Shown: piece after piece, positions 26,501-32,500 of the stretch | Layout: each line of letters opens with the position of its first letter | Numbering within the stretch: position 1 is the stretch's first letter | NCBI GenBank assembly: GCA_018398805.1 | Contig: JAGFBZ010002391.1 | Coordinates: 62,001 to 126,000, forward strand | Length of the DNA: 64,000 nt | Source of the DNA: Hirundichthys speculiger | Lineage: Eukaryota; Chordata; Actinopteri; Beloniformes; Exocoetidae | Direction: 5' to 3' | Position numbers and translations under genes: made by a program | Notes under the pieces: generated by a model | What the model was told of the DNA's origin: nothing | Database searches by the model: none | The model's input: the letters and a program-made list of their open reading frames with translations, nothing else

Positions 26501-29500
26501 CACTTTTTAATTTTTTTTTTAATTTTTGATTGACAATTGAAAATGGAAAGAATGAATGATACACGGATTGGTAAAGTTACTGAGCTTTAACGTGGACATT
26601 TTCATTTTAAAGTTCTCCCAGACGGAGGATTCAACAGAAACAAGGTTATTTGTAACAACTGCTAAGTTGAACTCCCCGTTAAAAGTTTCTGCTGTTACCT
26701 CAGAAATTACCTGTTTTAATGTTCTGATTGTGCTGAGACACAATCATTTTGTTGGTTTTGTTTGTAGACTTTTTTTTTTTTAATAAAAACAGGATGACAT
26801 TAATGCCCTGGCAGTGGTAATAAGCTTTAATTCATTTGACATTTTAGATTTACACTAAATATGTGTTACTGACAAGTGCTGATGTTAATAGTCTTTGAAC
26901 AACAAATGTTATGGCACTTTAGTTCAAATGGCAGCAGAACATTTAAATAAAAGTGCATTTTACACTACTTTTGAATTCATTATTTAATTTTGCGTATACA
27001 ATGCGATTAATCGTGATTAATCAGGGAAATAATGTGATTAATCGTGATTAAAAAATTTAATTGTTGCCCAGCCCTAGTAATAAGTTACCCGTAAAATCTG
27101 CTACATAAGCCAGTCTTCTTCCTCTGTCACACCAACCAGCTGCATATCCTCTTCCACATCCAGAGGTTTTCTCTTTGCCCTCCCTCTTTTCCTCCTGCTA
27201 GCAGATCCATCTCCAGTATCCTTCCACCAGTGTTTCCACTGTCCCTCCTCTTTGTGTCCAGACCATCTCAGTCTAGCTCCTTTTATTTTTAATGTGCTGC
27301 CAAATTGAATTATGGGTCTGTTGCTTCACTTAACTGGTGCATCATTTAGTGGAACACTGACAGCAGTTCAACATTTCAAGTGAACATGCAGACGCTCGCT
27401 AATCGAATCACCTGCACAATCACATGTTTACGCCTGCATACCGTTAAGCCTTACTGCTTAATGCATTGTGTGAGTCCTGCTCGAGAGTGTATACATAACA
27501 GCACAATGCTGAATGCTGCTGTGCAGCACTCCGGTGTGTGAAATGGTGTCAGTGGGATCTTTGCAGTCTCACAATCCCTAGATTCTAGAAAACTCATCAA
27601 GTCATCATTGCTAACTAATTAGTTTTGTTTGATACAAGATAAATGCGTTAATACCACTGACTAGCACTGATATCTTTTTTCACTTCTCTACCTTTGCTCT
27701 TCCCCTCATCCCTATCCTGTTTTCTTGTCAACAGTAAGCTGCCTTATGACGTCACTCCAGAGCAGGCTATGGCTCACGAAGAGGTGAGGACCAGATTGGA
27801 GGCCTCCATCAAGAACATGAAGACCATCACAGACAAATTCCTGTCTGCAATAGTTGTCTCCGTGGATAAAATTCCGTATGCTCCTCTTTTCTATCGTCTA
27901 TTTTTTACACATCTGGGGAAGCTGTTTTTTGTTTTTAATATCGGCACAGTCTTGCCCGTCTTACACTTTTTCTTTGGCTTTTGTCAGATATGGAATGAGG
28001 TTCATCTCGAAGGTGCTGAAGGACACCCTCCATGAGAAATTCCCAGATGCTACAGAGGATGAGCTGCTCAAGGTTCAATAATCTTTTCTTTGTTGGCTTT
28101 ATGTTAATTACTCCGTTATCATTGTTAGTGGACAGTTTGCCTAAATCAAAAAGGATCTGGTTATGTGAGAAGGAAGTTAGACCCACTTTCATGCCAAGAC
28201 ATGATATTAAAAAAATAAATAAAAGAGGTAAGTTGCAGCCAGGGTTTTGTTAATCAAATGCACTTGATTGATTGATCATCAGCAAACATTAGCAGTACTT
28301 TTGGCAGTTTGCAAGTCTAGAGCACACAGTTGTGTGTTAATAAAGTGCCAAGAAGAAGCAATGATCTTTGAGAAGCAGTTACTTTTTGCCCATTGATCTG
28401 TGAAGGTTTATACAGAGCCTTGTGAAAGGTATTCAGCCCCCTTGAACTCTTCAACCTTTTGCTACATTTCAGGCTTCAAACATAAAGGTATAAAATTCTA
28501 ATTTTTTGTCAAGAATCAATAACAAGTGAAGTGGAACGAAATTTATCAGATATTTTAAACTTTTTTTTAACAAATAAAAAACTGAAAAGTGGGGCGTGTA
28601 ATATTACTCGATGTTTACATTTCTGATTTAACACAGTGGTGCATTCATCAGAGTGACACTTTCATCAGGACCGCATCCATGACAACCATGAGCTTTCAAA
28701 CACGTCATTCACAGCTCACATTCACATTGTAACACAAGAAAGCGCTTAAAATTGTTGAACTGACCCTTTAATCCTGGTGTGGACTGAGCTTAGCTTCTCT
28801 TCACTGCTGCTTCTTCTTTAACCGTCTAAACTCACCTCTCTCCTAGTTCTGCCTTTGCTGTTTTGCTTTTCCTGCTGTTGCTCTTCTCCTTCAACATTTC
28901 CAACCATCTCCAGTCTCTTTTTCCAAGTTACAGGTGTCCGTCTTCTTTCTGCTGATCCTAAGGTGAGCCATGCCACCACCTGTGGCACTCCTCCTCCTCC
29001 TCCTCCTCCTCCTCCTCCTCCTCCTCCTCCTCCTCCTCCTCCTCCTCCTGCTGCATCCTTGCATAGTTCTGCATTTTGCAGTAGCATTTACTAAATCTTC
29101 CATTCTCCTTATTTCTTTCATGATTAATCAAAATGCATCTAAAATGGAAAGTTGACAACTAAAATGTTAACTAGCTACTGCTTTAAAAAAAATCCGTTTG
29201 TAAAACTCAAAATAATCATATGTTAACACCTGTTTCTTTCATATGTAAAAATAGCACAAAGAGCTTTATTTTTTATGCTAATGATCTAGTTTTAATCCAG
29301 GTAAAAGCTCATGAAGCATTGATGATGTCACAGTCTGATCTGTATTTAAAGCAAGTGAGTGACTGAATTTGCATTTTTAGATTGTGGGAAACCTTTTGTA
29401 TTACCGCTACATGAACCCCGCCATCGTGGCACCTGATGCCTTCGACATTATTGAGGTGTCCGCCGGCGGTCAGCTGACCACTGAACAGCGGCGAAACCTG

Positions 29501-32500
29501 GGCTCCGTTGCCAAGATGCTGCAGCACGCCGCCTCCAACAAGATGTTCCTGGGAGACAACGCCCACCTCAATCCCATCAACGAATATCTCAGCACCTCCT
29601 ACCAGAAGTTCAGGTCTGACATGTTAATAAACCTGCAGCAAACCTCGTAAACCACTTCCTTTCTTTATCTGACCATGTGTTGTCTGTGTCGTGTGAAACT
29701 GTTTTTTTTTTTTCAGCTCATTTGACTTTATTGTGTCATCTTTTGTTCCAGACGTTTCTTTCTGTCGGCGTGTGATGTTCCTTCACTTGAAGATAAGTTC
29801 AACGTGGATCAGTACTCGGATCTGGTCACAGTCTCAAAGCCTGTCATCTACATTTCCATCGGAGAGATTGTCAACACTCACACTGTAAGTTCAGGTCACC
29901 TCCCTTCTGTAATTATTTTTAATAATTCTGCCTCAGGTGATTCGTTAATTCGTAGAAAACGCTTCAGGGTTTTTCCCTCTTCAACATGAATAACATGCTG
30001 GTTGGGTTCTGGTGTTCTGTTAGCTGCTGCTGGACCATCAGGATGCCATCGCTCCAGAGCACAATGACCCCATCCACGAGCTGCTGGAGGACCTGGGCGA
30101 GGTTCCCACTGTGGAGTCCCTGATTGGTGAGTGACGTGGAGGCGGAGACTCTTTTTAAACGGACGGTTCCAGTCCGCTGTATAAATAAAGTTTACTTACT
30201 TACTTACAGTCAGAACAACCGTGGCAGCTTGAGCTTTAGCAAGAATGGCCATGAGGTCCGACAGCAGGATTAGAATATGGCTGATTATAGTCTTCATTTC
30301 TCTTCTGTTGTAAATATTGTTAATCCTTATATCGTACAACCAATATATCCCATGATGCATCATGAAAAGTAGTGCAATCAGTGGTCACTAGTGAAGCATC
30401 TGTACTGTCATGCATTAGATCGGGAGGAGAAAAAAAACAAAGACACACAGCAATATCAGCAATGAATGACCTAAAAAGCAGTTTAACATTGATGATGCAC
30501 TGAAGTTGGGTTTTTTATATTTAATGTTTATTAATGCTTAATGTTTAATACCACAGGTTTTATTAAAATGTATTGGCACTGATGTGAAAACAAGAATGTG
30601 GGGTTCTGGAGGCGACGTCTGACAGCGAGTTTTTTTTCTCAGTTAATGAAAATAAATAGTTTATCAGCAGCTCATCTTTGTCGTTTAATTAATTTAATTA
30701 ATTTAAAGGATCGTTGGAATAAAAATGAAAAGGCCCATATTTCACTACATTCTCACAGTGTTGGTAAATGATTGTCCTGTGATGAATTAATAATATCTGA
30801 TATGTTTCTGATGATGATTTCTTTAACTGTGACACATTTATGAGCTACAGAGCAAAAATGATCGTCACATAACACAGACAACATCAGCACACTATTTATT
30901 TTATTTGGGCAAATAAAATAAATGGGCTGCTGCATAGCTCAGTGGGTTAAGCTGGCAGCGTCCATGTACGGAGGCTACAGCCCTTCAGCAGTGCCCCCCC
31001 CCACCCCCCCCCCACCCGCTTGTTGCTGTCTTTGAACAGTTCTGGCCTCACCTGGCCAGCCATCCTTTTTCTTTTCCTCTTTGATACGAAAAATTTAGTC
31101 CAGTTCCTCTGAATTTCACTTTGATTTCCAGGGATCAGTCCCAACGGAGGCAGAAGAAACTGCCTCTGGATATAATGGGATAGTTGGAAAACCAGTCAGA
31201 GAAATGAAGCAGAGTGAATAACTAGACTATTATCAACAAAAGGCATCCAAAATGGTTCGCAGTGGAGCAGATTGACTGATTTTCCAGTACGGCTTTTGGT
31301 GACGGTTAACCAGTAAACTGGTTTATATGAGATGTTTATTAGAAATTTTACCTTGATTGTTTTGAATTGTGGCCCCAGTATAAGTGATCCCAGCCTCGTT
31401 ATCCCAGTCACAGTTACGGTTGGTCAGACTTGCTGAACAAAAACTGGCAGTAATCTGACTTGTTTGGGTGTTTTGTCTCAGGTGAAAATCCTCTTCCTGC
31501 TGATGACCCCAACAAGGAGCTGATGGGGAAGACCGAGGTTTCACTCACGCTCACCAACAAGTTTGACGTGCCCGGCGAGGCCAACACTGAGATGGACGCC
31601 AAGACCCTCCTGCTCAAGTGAGTTCACTCTGCGGATTCACAGCCAACAAAAAAACAACGGTGGAGTTGGACCACTCCGGTCATAAATGTTTTATCTTTTA
31701 TCTCTTTTATCTTTATGTCTGTTCAGCACCAAGAGACTAATCGTGGATGTGATCCGGTTCCAGCCCGGGGAGACTCTGACTGAGATCCTGGACTCTACAG
31801 CCAGCACAGAACAGGTTGAATACCCAGAATGTGTTTATGCTTTAAATTACAATATTTTAAGCCATTTACTGCAAACAAATGCCAGAGGGTGCCCAGCATT
31901 TAGTCATCTCCCACAATGCTTCCTTAATCTGAGTGGAAAAGTACTGCACTGCCTTCAGCCACAAAACGGGAACTTGGTGTCTTGTTTTTTTTTTTTTTTT
32001 TTTAACATGTTTGAAGACGATGCCAACTTCATTCTTTAACTGATACGGTGCAAAAAGACCCTCACCTGCAGAGTTTCTCAACATCCTCTCTGCAAGAAAT
32101 AAAATAAGGATGGAAAATGGAAAATGTCAGACACGAATGAAAGCTTTCACAGTATTTCTTCTATCACTTGTGTTCATTAAAGTTATGTTTTTCTGCTGTA
32201 AATCAGCACAGAGTAAAATTATATAGAATAATAATTGAAAACCGTTAATCAAGTAACATTGAGAAGTTATTTGGTTCGTGCTCAGTAATTTGCGAAGGCG
32301 TCCTTAGATTTTTCTGAACTTGTCCGTGCTGTTTTCAGGAAGCGGAGTACCAGCGAGCGATGCAGAGGAGGGCCATCAGAGATGCAAAGACTCCAGAAAA
32401 GATGAAGCAGGTGAAACCTGTGGTGGACGACAGCCTGACCCTGCAGGGGAAGAAGGACAAGATCAAGAGCAACCTGCAGAGGCTGGCGGAGCTGGGGAAG

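Larger units (their letters stand above)
28073..29380. other. IQGAP1 intron
   Basis: This intron contains a Tc1 end fragment (28413-28609) and a (CCT)n tract (28988-29049), both listed separately. Nothing else was recognised. Confidence 0.6.

Noticed and set aside
28818..29158. Open frames rich in Pro, Leu, Gly, Arg or Glu on both strands
   Set aside because: They are translations of the (CCT)n tract.
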